Source: Lepiota brunneoincarnata (lineage: Eukaryota; Basidiomycota; Agaricomycetes; Agaricales; Agaricaceae). From it: a stretch of 64,000 nt of DNA. A model generated the notes under the pieces. That model worked only from the letters and a program-made list of their open reading frames with translations. It was not told the DNA's origin and ran no database searches. The DNA is taken from positions 1 through 64,000 of the forward strand of contig JAEBUN010000025.1 in NCBI GenBank assembly GCA_023014365.1, read 5' to 3'. Below are positions 55,348 through 64,000 of this stretch, in pieces. The first letter of the stretch is position 1, and the number at the start of each line of letters is the position of its first letter. The position numbers were made by a program, and so were the translations under genes.

Positions 55348-56832
55348 ATGGGACACGAGCGTATGCCAATTCCCTTTAGCAATAATGCTCCCAGATGGGA
55401 TGCATCAAAACCACAGACATTGAGAAATTATCTCTGGACGCTTGAATGGCTCTTCACGATAACGAAGACGACGGACAATGCAGAAAGGATAAATTGGGCA
55501 GTGTCATATGTGGACCAGGATATCCGTGAAGAGTGGATGAGTTTTGCGGAGTTCCCAGCAGGAAGCTGGACAGGCTTCGTAGAGAGATTGAAGAAAGAGT
55601 ATCCCGAGACTGTGGCAGCCGAGCAGGGCTCAGTGCGACGATTGAGGGAACTCTGCACAGAGAGTAGAGGCATTGCAATGAATGAGGAGCATAGAGTCTT
55701 AGACTTCAAAAGGCGATTCATCCTAGAAGCAGAGAAGTGCCTGAAGTCGCCGGCGGTAGTCTCGAACCGAGAGCTAGTCGAGTTATTTACGAGCGCACTG
55801 GACTCCGTGTTCCAGGACGTACTCAATGCGAGATTAGCGATCACCGGGGCGCGTAGAACCGCGAGCGATGGGTCGGCACTAACTGCGAAGGATTTACGCG
55901 AAGAGGACCCCTATGATTGGAGGATCGTCGTGGATAAAGCCAGTCGAAAATTTCGATTGGCAAAACACTTATGCGATCCCTTCATCAGGATTCAAGGCCG
56001 GTGAACTCGGCATCAATGAGCCATCCACCTGCGACGTCCAGGAACAGGGACTTATGACCCTGTAGTAAAGCGAGAGCTGCAAAGCTTAAAACAGAAGTTT
56101 CAGGATGAAGTCTCGCAGATGGCAGGCGGTCTCGCTGAGCTTAAGGACCTCATGAATATCCAGGGGCATACCTTAAAATCATACTTAGAGAGTTTGGCGA
56201 AAGAAGGACATAATCATGCCGGTTATAATCACGCTCAGAGGAATACCGGAAGTGGGTCGGCAGGGTCGCTTTCCGATCGCAAGTGTTTCTACTGCTGGTT
56301 ATTAGGGCATAGTTGGTTATTCTGCCCGGACATGGAGGCGGATAAACAAGCTGGCCGGATTAGAGTCGAAGGGAACAAAATATATATGGGAGATGGCTCG
56401 AGTATCCCTCGAGGAGAAGGGCCTATTAAAGAGAAAGTGGCAAAGTACTATGCGACAAAGGGACAACTCTTCGTTCAGATACCAGAACTGCCAGAGGTTG
56501 AGCCTGAGTTACCGCAAGTGCCAACGTCAGCGGTGTTTGCACAGAGAGCGTTCCCGAGGTCAGAAAACCAAAGGTCACCAGCGGAAGAAGAAGTCCGCCG
56601 TCTGAAGCAGCGCATGGAAATGTTAGAGACAGTTGCCATCCACGCCGGGAGTGCCCCAAAGGTTAAGCTTATGACCAGAAAGGATGATAATGTCGAGATA
56701 CAGTCTTTGGCCGAGCAATTGGCCCAGATACAGGCTAAGCTTAGTGGTTTGACGGATGGTACGCCCTCGGCAAGCCAGTATTTGGACACCAGGAGTGGCG
56801 CGAAGACTTGGAACTCGGAGTCGGGTTTCTAA
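55348..56832 (+). pseudogene. Gypsy Gag (capsid and zinc knuckle)
   Basis: The capsid part (55348-56004) reads RWDASKPQTLRNYLWTLEWL, VSYVDQDIREEWMSFAEFP and FVERLKKEYPETVAAEQGS, typical of Gypsy retrotransposon Gag. Two TGA codons (56002 and 56017) then interrupt the same frame, which continues through KRELQSLKQKFQDEV to a CCHC knuckle (CFYCWLLGHSWLFC) and a coiled coil (EEEVRRLKQRMEMLE). The TGAs fit CGA-to-TGA transitions. The frame closes with TAA at 56830. No start upstream of 55348 is obvious, although sequence from 54,800 encodes a basic Ser-rich region and may belong to Gag. Confidence 0.8.
56823..56829 (+). promoter_or_regulatory. Putative -1 frameshift heptamer GGGTTTC (gag/PR)
   Basis: G GGT TTC in the gag frame fits the X XXY YYZ slippery pattern and is followed immediately by the gag stop TAA. 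Slipping gives GFLKGSRKEP in the protease frame. Heptamer, stop and overlap are conserved in the minus copy (52892-52901). A downstream RNA structure was not assessed. Confidence 0.6.
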
Positions 56833-57913
56833 AGGGTTCGAGGAAGGAGCCGGCTCTGAAGAAGAAGGTCGCCTTCGCCAGAGGACAGACTCCTGAGGAC
56901 GCGTCGGATTCCGAGCGATCAGAAGAATCAGAAAATGAGGAAATAGGGCAGACAACGGAGAAACCAATGCGTGCCGCAGCAGGAGAATTACCATATAGAA
57001 ATGTGAAACCACTGCGCCCGGTCGTTGAGGTACCACCACTACCTGTCAGAAGGATGGAACCATCCAAGAAGGAGCCTGTGTATAAGCACCAGGCCCCTAT
57101 AGAGAGGAATGTCGATGTTGAGGAAGTACTCAGCAGGGTATTGAAGCGAGAAGCCTCAGTATCGCATGGAGAACTCTTGGCCTTGTCACCGATATACAGG
57201 AATGCTTATAGAGAGCGCATTATGAGAAAACGGGTACCCACGAGTCAAAGCTTAATAGCAGGAGTAGGGCCCGGGGACGATGATACAGAAGATATAGAGA
57301 TTAATAGTGGGCCAGTACAAGTCATGATAACGGAGTTGGCAGACAGCTCTCGGAAGTATGATACGGTGCTCCGAGAAGGCTCGGCAACCCAAGCCTGGGT
57401 AGCTCAGGATCCAATTATGCAGTACTTGGAGTCACTGCCCTGAAGAGACAGGGGACGGCAAGTGTTTATTGCGAAAGAATGTGAGCCGTTGAGAGTAGTG
57501 CCAACTCTGATAAATGGGATTCGGCAGGAAGAGGCCTTGCTAGATAGCGGGTCACAGATCGTCTCCATGAGTCAGGAAGCGGCGATTGCATGTCAAGTTT
57601 CTTGGGACCCAGATACTACGATAAATTTGCAGAGTGCGAATGGGCAGGTTGAAAAGACTTGTGGATTGGCAAAGAACGTAGGCTTTACCTGCGGGGGAGT
57701 CACAATCTATTTGCAAGTTCACATCGTTCGTAGCCCCGCGTATCGAGTACTCCTGGGACGACCCTTTGATGTAATGACGGCTAGCGAAGTCAGGAATAGC
57801 GCCAGTGGCGAGCAAACCTTGGTTATTACGGACCCAAATACCAGAGAAAGGGCTGTGTTACCAACTTATGCTCGAGGAGAGTGTAATCCTCCTAAGCTTA
57901 GGGAAAACAGTCA

Positions 57914-57920
57914 AAATTTT
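57914..57920 (+). promoter_or_regulatory. Putative -1 frameshift heptamer AAATTTT (PR/pol)
   Basis: A AAT TTT in the protease frame fits X XXY YYZ; the protease stop TGA is 18 nt further on. Slipping gives NFSRNLDELTEGQGEV in the pol frame without an intervening stop. It is conserved in the minus copy (51804-51810). It is one of two such sites in the same element. Confidence 0.6.
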
Positions 57921-57937
57921 CAAGAAACCTCGATGAG

Positions 57938-60900
57938 TTGACTGAGGGACAAGGAGAGGTGGCTTGTATAATAGACTATGATGATGAGAAGGGCCCTGTC
58001 GTCGCACAAACACTAAGCTTAGCAAAAGGAAGCTTCTCAGAGGCCGAGCTACAGCTAATGTTCATTGACCGAGTCATACGCGATGAGGACTGCCCACAGG
58101 AAGATAAAGCAACGGCGTTATTGTGCCTAGGACGCATAGCCAACGCGCAGGGCACAGAGGACCAGGGAATAACTGTCTTCGAAACAGAAGAAGATGACAA
58201 AGATATGGTACACTGCCTGGCTGGGAAGAAATATAAACCAGTAGCCTTAAAAGTGAGGCCAGTGTTGGGTGATCTACCGGAGAGATTCAGGATAAAACGA
58301 GAAATAAAAGGGGACCCACTGGCAGAAATGCCTGAGCTTAGCATGCATCCTCCAGAGTTTGTCCTGACAGGCAGATATACGGAGGAGCGTAAGCTTAAGC
58401 TGGACGAAGCCCATGCAGGGGATTTCTTGTGGCCAGAGGAAAGAAAGCTGATGCACCACATCATGATGCTTCAAGAAAAGGCATTCGCCTGGACAGATGA
58501 GGAAAAGGGATGTTTTAGGGAAGATTTCTTCCCGCCGATCGAGATACCGACGGTAGAACATACTCCGTGGGTTGAGAAACCCATTCCGATTCCACCAGCG
58601 ATCTATGATGAAGTTTGTGCCATTATAAAGAGAAAGATTAGTGCTGGTGTATACGAGCCGTCGAACTCATCCTATAGATCCAGATGGTTCTGTGTGGTGA
58701 AAAAAGATGGGAAAAGTTTGAGACTGGTACACAGCTTGGAACCGCTGAACAAAGTGATGATAGCGCATTCAGGACTGCCGCCAGCAACGGAAGATTTGGC
58801 AATGCACTTCGCAGGCAGAGCTTGCGGAGGCATTCTGGATCTATATGTTGGCTATGACGAACGACTGTTAGCTGAGTCGTCTCGGGACTTAACAACGTTC
58901 CAGACGCCTTTTGGAGCGCTACGCTTAGTGACGTTACCCATGGGATGGACCAATTCAGTGCCTATATTTCATGAGGATGTAACAGCGATCCTAACCAGTG
59001 AGATACCAGAATACACGATGCCGTACATAGATGATGTACCTATCAGAGGACCCAAAACTAGATATGAGTTGCCAGATGGCACGGAAGAGACGCTGAAAGA
59101 AAACCCAGGGATCCGACGATTTGTATGGGAACACATGCAGACGGTCAATAGGATTCTACAGAGGATGAAATACGTAGGAGGAACCTTCTCTGGGCCCAAG
59201 ACGACTATCTGCGCTGATGAAATCACCGTAGTGGGTTTTGAATGCTCTTATAAAGGACGGTTGCCTGCCACAGACACCATTGGGAAGATATTAAGATGGG
59301 GGGATTGCAAGAATGTCTCCGAGCTAAGGGGTTTTCTAGGAACAGCTACGCGCTGCAGGAATCATATCCCGAAGTTCATAGCCATTGCTGCACCTCTATA
59401 CGAAAAGCTTAAGAAAGGGCAAGAGTTTGAATGGGGAGAAAATGAATGGAAAGCACAGCAGGAGCTGAAAGATGCGATTCAACGCTGTTTCCCGACCAGG
59501 AACCCCGAATTCCCGAGTAAACAACCCATAGTAGTAGCCGTGGATACCTCATGGAGGGCGGTGGGATACTACATATATCAGCGAGATGGAGAAGACGCTA
59601 AGCTTATACATTATGCGAAGTTTGGGTCAATATTGTTGGACGAGAGACAGCAGAGGTATTCTCAGCCCAAGCGAGAGCTATGCGGCTTAAGAATGGTGCT
59701 GGAACAGGAGAAATATTTGTTGTGGGGATCGAGAAATCTAGTAGTGGAAACAGACGCGAAGTTTCTCTTTGGGATGTTAAACAACCCAGGAAAACTCCCG
59801 AACGCTACTGTAAACCGTTGGGTGGACTTCATTAGATCGTTCCACTTCACGCTAGTACACAAAGAAGGAAAGACATTTGGGCCGGATGGACTGTCCAGAC
59901 GACGTTACTATCCCGGTGATGAGACAGCCCGTCGTTTCGACGACGGATCCGAGGACGAGGGAGAGGAGTTCGAGTTGATCAAAGGAGATCCGGGGGCTGC
60001 AGATCCGTTACCCTTGGAAGCCTTCTGTGATGAGATCGACAGTCGCTCTGGCTTCTACCAGGGTCTGGCGCGTGATGTGTATGATTTTGAGTATGAGCTG
60101 GATCAAGCTCGGGAAGAGTACTTGGATGAACAACAGGCTAAGCTTAGGGTTATAGAAGACCCAGCGTGCCCAGAAAACCACCGACAAGTACTAAGCTTAA
60201 TGACGGATGTCAGGCTAGTGCCAGATTTCGAAGAGGAAAAGTTGACCGAGATAGAGGAAGCGTATGATGAATCGCGTAGGACAGATACAGCGCGAATACA
60301 AGACAGAAGAATACCCAAAGTCAGGGAATACCTGAAAACAGGGGGCAGTAGCGCAGCTGAAGGCTTGGATGAGCCGGATCTGCGTAAGCTTAAGCATATG
60401 GTGGAGCATTTCTTCTTGGACGAAGGGGGGAGACTGTATAGGATGAGCCCTAGCGGTCAGCATCAGCTAGTAGTGGATAAGGAGCAACGTATGTATATGT
60501 TGCGAGCCAGCCATGACTTCCTAGGACACAGGGGAATATACGCAACCACTAAGCTTATAACGCAGAGGTTCTGGTGGCCGGAAGTTGAAGGAGACGTAGC
60601 TTGGTATGTGCAATCGTGCCATCTATGCCAGCAACGACAAAAGGCGATCATCGAGACGCCGCCAATAGTAACGCCCACGCCGTCGATATTCCAAGTGCTA
60701 CATGTGGACACACTACATATGACGCCAAGTTCTAATGGGTGTAGTTATATTGTGCATGGAAGGTGTGGCACTGTCGTCCTGGATGGAGGCAAAAGCTTTG
60801 AGAAAAGAGAATGCTAGTTCGATTGCGCAGTGGTTATTTGAAGATATCATTTGCAGATGGGGCTGTATAGTGAAGATTGTCACGGACAACGGTTCTCCAT

Positions 60901-61688
60901 TTAAGAAAGCTGTTCGATGGCTGGAAGAAAAATATGGGATAAAAGGAGTAACGATATCTCCTTACAATTCCAAAGCGAACGGGATTATTGAAAGAGCCCA
61001 CTGGGATGTGCGGCAAATGTTGTACAAAGCTACAGATGGAGATGTCAAAAAGTGGTATTGGCACCTACCGCACGTTATGTGGGCAGATCGGATAACCATT
61101 AGAAAAGGAATGGGGTGTTCCCCGTACTTTCTGGTAACCGGAGCGCACCCGACGCTACCTCTGGATGTCAAAGAGGCCACTTGGCTAGTACAACTACCAA
61201 ATAAGTACTTAACCACGGCCGAGTTGATAGGATACCGAGCTCAGGCTTTGGCAAAACATGTTCGGCATGTTGAGGAGGTGCGTCAGCGTGTTTCAGACAC
61301 TAAGCTTAGCAAGGCTTGGGAGATGGAACGACAAGCAGCGCATAAGATAAAAGATTATCGCTTCGGCCCGGGAGATTTAGTATTAGTGAGAAACACAGCT
61401 ATAGAGAGCTCAGCAGACAGGAAGATGAAACCCAGGTATCTAGGACCCATGGTGGTCATATCTAGATCGAAGGGAGGATCATATATCCTGGCAGAGTTGG
61501 ATGGCTCTGTATGGCAGAATAAAGTGGCGGCGTTCAGAGTAATTCCCTACTTAGCCAGAAAACATATGCCGTTGCCGCTGGAGTTACAAGAGTTGTTAGA
61601 TCTGTCGCCAGAGGGACTGAAGACCCTGGAGGAGACTACTGAGGATGAGCCTAGTGACAGATGGGAGCCAGAAGAGTTGGAGGGATAG
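57938..61688 (+). pseudogene. Gypsy RT-RNase H-integrase
   Basis: RT motifs are intact: AGVYEPSNSSYRSRWFCVVK, GILDLYVGYDERLL, TFQTPFGALRLVTLPMGWTN and catalytic MPYIDDVPIRGP. RNase H has VAVDTSWRAVGYYIYQ, RELCGLRMVLE and VETDAKF. Integrase has an H2C2 finger (HDFLGHRG...CHLCQQRQ), [14 protein letters not shown], then a one-base insertion near 60766. The next frame continues [20 protein letters not shown] and [13 protein letters not shown], and a GPY/F-like C-terminus ([13 protein letters not shown]...[12 protein letters not shown]). No integrase chromodomain follows. KL codon pairs in this frame are often AAG-CTT within TAAGCTTA motifs. Confidence 0.85.
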
Positions 61689-61764
61689 AAAAAACCTGAT
61701 ATTGTGGACAGAACTATCTACTTATCGAAGGAAAACTATCCTGGGGACTGTAAAAGCGTTAAGC

Positions 61765-63111
61765 TTAAGCGGGGGAGGACTTGTCCAAGTCGGAAAGGTT
61801 GCGCAAAAGGCTTTTGAGACGGATGCGCTCTTGAATGAGGAATTGGAACCTTTTTAAGTTGGCTTCGAGCGAGGGAATAGCATCGATGAAGTCCCGGCTG
61901 AGCGAATTGAGGTCGCATTTGACTGACCGAGCGTCGTCACCGCGAGATTCGGATTCGTACTCGTCGCGAGAGTGAGACAGGAGGTTTTGGAGTTCCTGGA
62001 GCAAACGAGCTGCCCGGGAGAAGTGTCAGTACCGTTAAGCTTAGCGAAGAGAAGTGAGAAATTGCCCACCAGATAAGCCCGCAAAGGTGCGCTCATCGGA
62101 AGCAGACTCGGTACGGGCGCGCTTGGCAGTATTGGCGCTGGCTTTGGCTAGAACCTGTTCAGCCCGGACATAACAGCAGTGTTTAGTGTTCATATTGAGA
62201 ACTTGACAATAGGAAAGAAGACGGACGGTGCCTTTAGACGATGAGGACTTTTTGACGGTCTCCTAAAGAGGGAGGAAGTCAGAATCAGTGGTTGGGGGGA
62301 GTGGAGCTGGCGCACCACGTCGGAGGTAGACAAACGACGCTTGCGATAAGGCGAGACTACACGAACCTCTTCGACGATAGCTTGAGAGACCTCCTCATCG
62401 ACCATCATGTCCTGGAGGCGAGCAATTATCTCAGCCAATGTAATAGGTTGAGAAGCAGCTATATTACCGTGTCAGCACCAGTTGCTCGGGAGTTGGAAGC
62501 ACTGGGCATACTCTCAGCAAGCTCGGTATCGGTGTCTACCACAACAGCAGCAGAGACAGGGGCCTTGCGACCTTTGCGAGGCTAAGCTTATACATGAGGA
62601 GACGATTGGAGCCAAAAGAACGCTAAGCTTACGCGTTTGGGGACAGCAGAGCCTTCGGCAACGTTGGAGGAAGTAGAGCCAGTCGTGGACGATGGGTTCT
62701 GAGCCTCTTCGGTCCTGGATTTGTGGGATTCTTCGGAACGAACGCGATTAATGTGGCTACAGCATTCAGAGAGCGCCTTATAGATCGTGGGCATCTCATA
62801 AGATGAATGGTAGTTGTTTTGGTAAATTTCATAGAGCTTGCGGATACGGAAGACGTAGTCCTGGTTGACATGAAGCTTGATAGCCTCATTATCCTCCGAT
62901 AACGCTTCAATATAAGCAGACTAGAAATGATTTGGAAACGGTGAGAGAAGCATGGAAAGAGTAGACATACCCCAGGGGCGTCGAACGCAAGGAGAGCCTT
63001 CTCGACGAGGGGACGAGCGACTTGGCCGTTTTGCAGACGCTGAAGACGACCTTTGGCGTTGCTGATGAGATCGTCGAGCTCAACCTGGAGATGGGGGATA
63101 GAAGAAGCCAT
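61765..63111 (-). CDS. Six-exon antisense gene inside the Gypsy element, unknown function (364 aa)
   Basis: Exons 63111-62971, 62920-62633, 62581-62468, 62429-62316, 62262-62070 and 62009-61765 have GT..AG introns of 50, 51, 38, 53 and 60 nt and keep phase at all five junctions, for 1,095 nt or 364 aa. The protein is charged and mostly helical: MASSIPHLQVELDDLISNAK, DYVFRIRKLYEIYQNNYHSS, a Ser/Thr/Pro linker, EEVRVVSPYRKRRLSTSDVV (possible nuclear signal), ELQNLLSHSRDEYESESRGD and a C-terminal coiled coil (ANLKRFQFLIQERIRLKSLL). I recognise no domain. Lying antisense lets it keep introns through retrotransposition of the sense RNA. It carries TAAGCTTA at both ends of intron 2 and inside intron 5. 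No stops or frame breaks are seen, unlike gag and pol. Confidence 0.7.
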
Positions 63112-63386
63112 TTTCTTGCGAAGGGTGTCTGCTAGAATGAGACGTCGCTCCCTCGCTTTTATAAGAAAAGGCCGTAGGCAGTGATGACGAATCATAACGA
63201 GTGGATGAAGAGCACCCTCCACCCTAAGCTTATGACCTGAGGGGCCTAGGAAACCTGTAATCTTGAGTAGCCAGCCTTCGACAGACTTGCTGAACCACAG
63301 TTGCCTTATTAGGTAACATGTCGCCAGGGTCTCGCGGTTATCAGTGTGCACAGGGATTCTGATGGAACGGTGAGGGCACCGATTTC

Positions 63387-63404
63387 AATTTGGCTAGGGG
63401 GAGA
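63387..63404 (+). promoter_or_regulatory. Polypurine tract (plus-strand primer site)
   Basis: AATTTGGCTAGGGGGAGA matches, with one difference, the sequence next to the minus element's 3' LTR (complement of 49774-49791). It is followed by TG at 63405, where the 3' LTR should start, but the next bases are TGGGTCCCAAGG rather than the family's TGATACGCC or TGATATGCC. Confidence 0.75.
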
Positions 63405-64000
63405 TGGGTCCCAAGGGGCGCTTCAGTTTGACAGTTTGACGCGAGCTTTTTCGCGAGGAGCTTTTTCGAACAGCGTGGACAGGCTGGTTCGGGCTTGTAA
63501 GTAAACCGGAGCGGATGAGCCGGGTCACTACGCATTGCGGGTCACGGCGCGCTGAGATGTCAATAAACATCACTGATAGATCAGAGAGGCATATAATGAG
63601 TATATAAGTGACTGGCAACCTAAACTAGCTTAGGAGTCTCCCAGGAGGTCTTTAGCTTAGCTTTAGGAGATGACAAGAAAGTCAAAAACAGTTTAGCTTA
63701 ACTCAGTAGGAGACAAGGAACAACAAGATGACTATTGGGATGTATATACATGACAAGATTATATACTACATCCAAGAAGTAAACTAGGCGCAGAGATCAC
63801 TCAAGGTCTTCTAGAACAGACTCCGGATCCTGAGTCATCAGGAAAGCGAGGAAGAGAAGCGATTTGAGCTCCTCGAATTCCTCGTATGTCGGGACCCCCG
63901 GAAAGTTGTTGGCGAACTCAAAGAACGCCCGAACGTCTTCAAGGGAGTCGGCCATACCCATCTCTACAAAAGCCACATCGTTACCGTCCAAGGCAGTCCT
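63405..64000. other. Unassigned sequence after the polypurine tract, LTR-like start
   Basis: It starts TGGGTCCC and contains a TATATAA box (63600-63606), and TAGCTTA-type repeats at 63630-63700. At the right edge is a minus-strand reading frame (63797 to the window end) encoding an acidic segment with GNDVAFVEMGMADSLEDVRA and EEFEELKSLLFLAFL, open at its 5' end. It could be a different LTR (chimeric element) or another nested insertion. The acidic ORF is unrecognised. Confidence 0.4.

Larger units (their letters stand above)
56808..57941 (+). pseudogene. Gypsy protease frame (-1 relative to gag)
   Basis: This opens within the end of gag and needs a -1 shift. An acidic linker precedes the retropepsin (EEALLDSGSQIVSMSQ, VLLGRPFDVM). 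A TGA at 57441-57443 (LP*RDRG) replaces the CGA of the minus copy. The frame ends at TGA 57939, overlapping the pol frame, again -1. Intact elements of the family would make Gag, Gag-PR and Gag-PR-Pol. Confidence 0.8.
53479..63404 (+). mobile_element. Plus-strand Ty3/Gypsy element with gag, PR, RT-RH-IN and an antisense gene
   Basis: Order: 5' LTR (53479-54780), primer-binding site, gag, protease, RT-RNaseH-integrase in three overlapping frames, a six-exon gene on the opposite strand (63111-61765), then the polypurine tract (63387-63404). It is inserted head-on into gag of the minus element. The copy is damaged by in-frame TGAs at 56002, 56017 and 57441 and a one-base insertion in integrase near 60766, so it is not autonomous. 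The sequence after the polypurine tract does not match the 5' LTR. Confidence 0.85.

Noticed and set aside
61689..61764. A chromodomain fused to the Gypsy integrase C-terminus
   Set aside because: The integrase frame ends at a stop at 61688 after a GPY/F-like module; no chromodomain motif is present there.
51268..63232. TAAGCTTA repeats as HindIII cloning or linker artefacts
   Set aside because: They sit inside conserved coding codons, splice sites and both LTR copies at homologous positions, which linkers would not do.

Overview
The window looks like nuclear DNA of a mushroom-forming basidiomycete (Agaricomycetes). Introns are short (about 38-65 nt, GT-AG with CTRAY branch sites). There is a tRNA-His with a 10-nt intron, an expanded family of F-box/leucine-rich genes, a TPR-CHAT protein, an NB-ARC NLR with near-identical TPRs, and Copia and Ty3/Gypsy retroelements. 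No bacterial features were seen. Exon structures were worked out by hand from splice sites and phase and have no transcript support.

Layout: 1.4-9.9 kb is a tandem segmental duplication of [APH-fold kinase - F-box A - F-box B]. Unit 1 keeps the kinase but its F-box genes are broken. Unit 2 keeps only the kinase 3' end but has an intact F-box B, and a 596-bp TG..CA insertion whose empty site survives in unit 1. Two more intact F-box genes follow (10.2-13.2 kb). Then come housekeeping genes: an AGC/DMPK-like kinase (13.5-16.5 kb), an ARO8-type aminotransferase (16.9-19.1 kb), a divergent chromodomain-coiled-coil-C2H2 gene (19.2-22.7 kb), tRNA-His and a hydrophobin-like locus.

26-40 kb is a defence/allorecognition-like island. 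A TPR-CHAT (caspase-fold) gene is split by about 5.3 kb of unrelated DNA, and a HeLo-like/NB-ARC/TPR NLR lies just downstream, its TPRs encoded by ten 120-bp repeats. 40.1-43.6 kb is strikingly CpG-depleted and repetitive.

44-64 kb is nested retroelements. A decayed Copia element is interrupted by a minus-strand Gypsy element, whose LTR is itself interrupted by a solo LTR and whose gag is interrupted by a plus-strand Gypsy relative. The Gypsy family is the most unusual part. It carries about 32 exact copies of the palindrome TAAGCTTA in both coding and non-coding DNA, against none I could find in the first 47.8 kb. It has two conserved -1 frameshift heptamers (gag/PR and PR/pol). The plus element also carries a six-exon, perfectly phased antisense gene between integrase and polypurine tract. 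An element-encoded protein recognising the palindrome is a testable but unproven idea.
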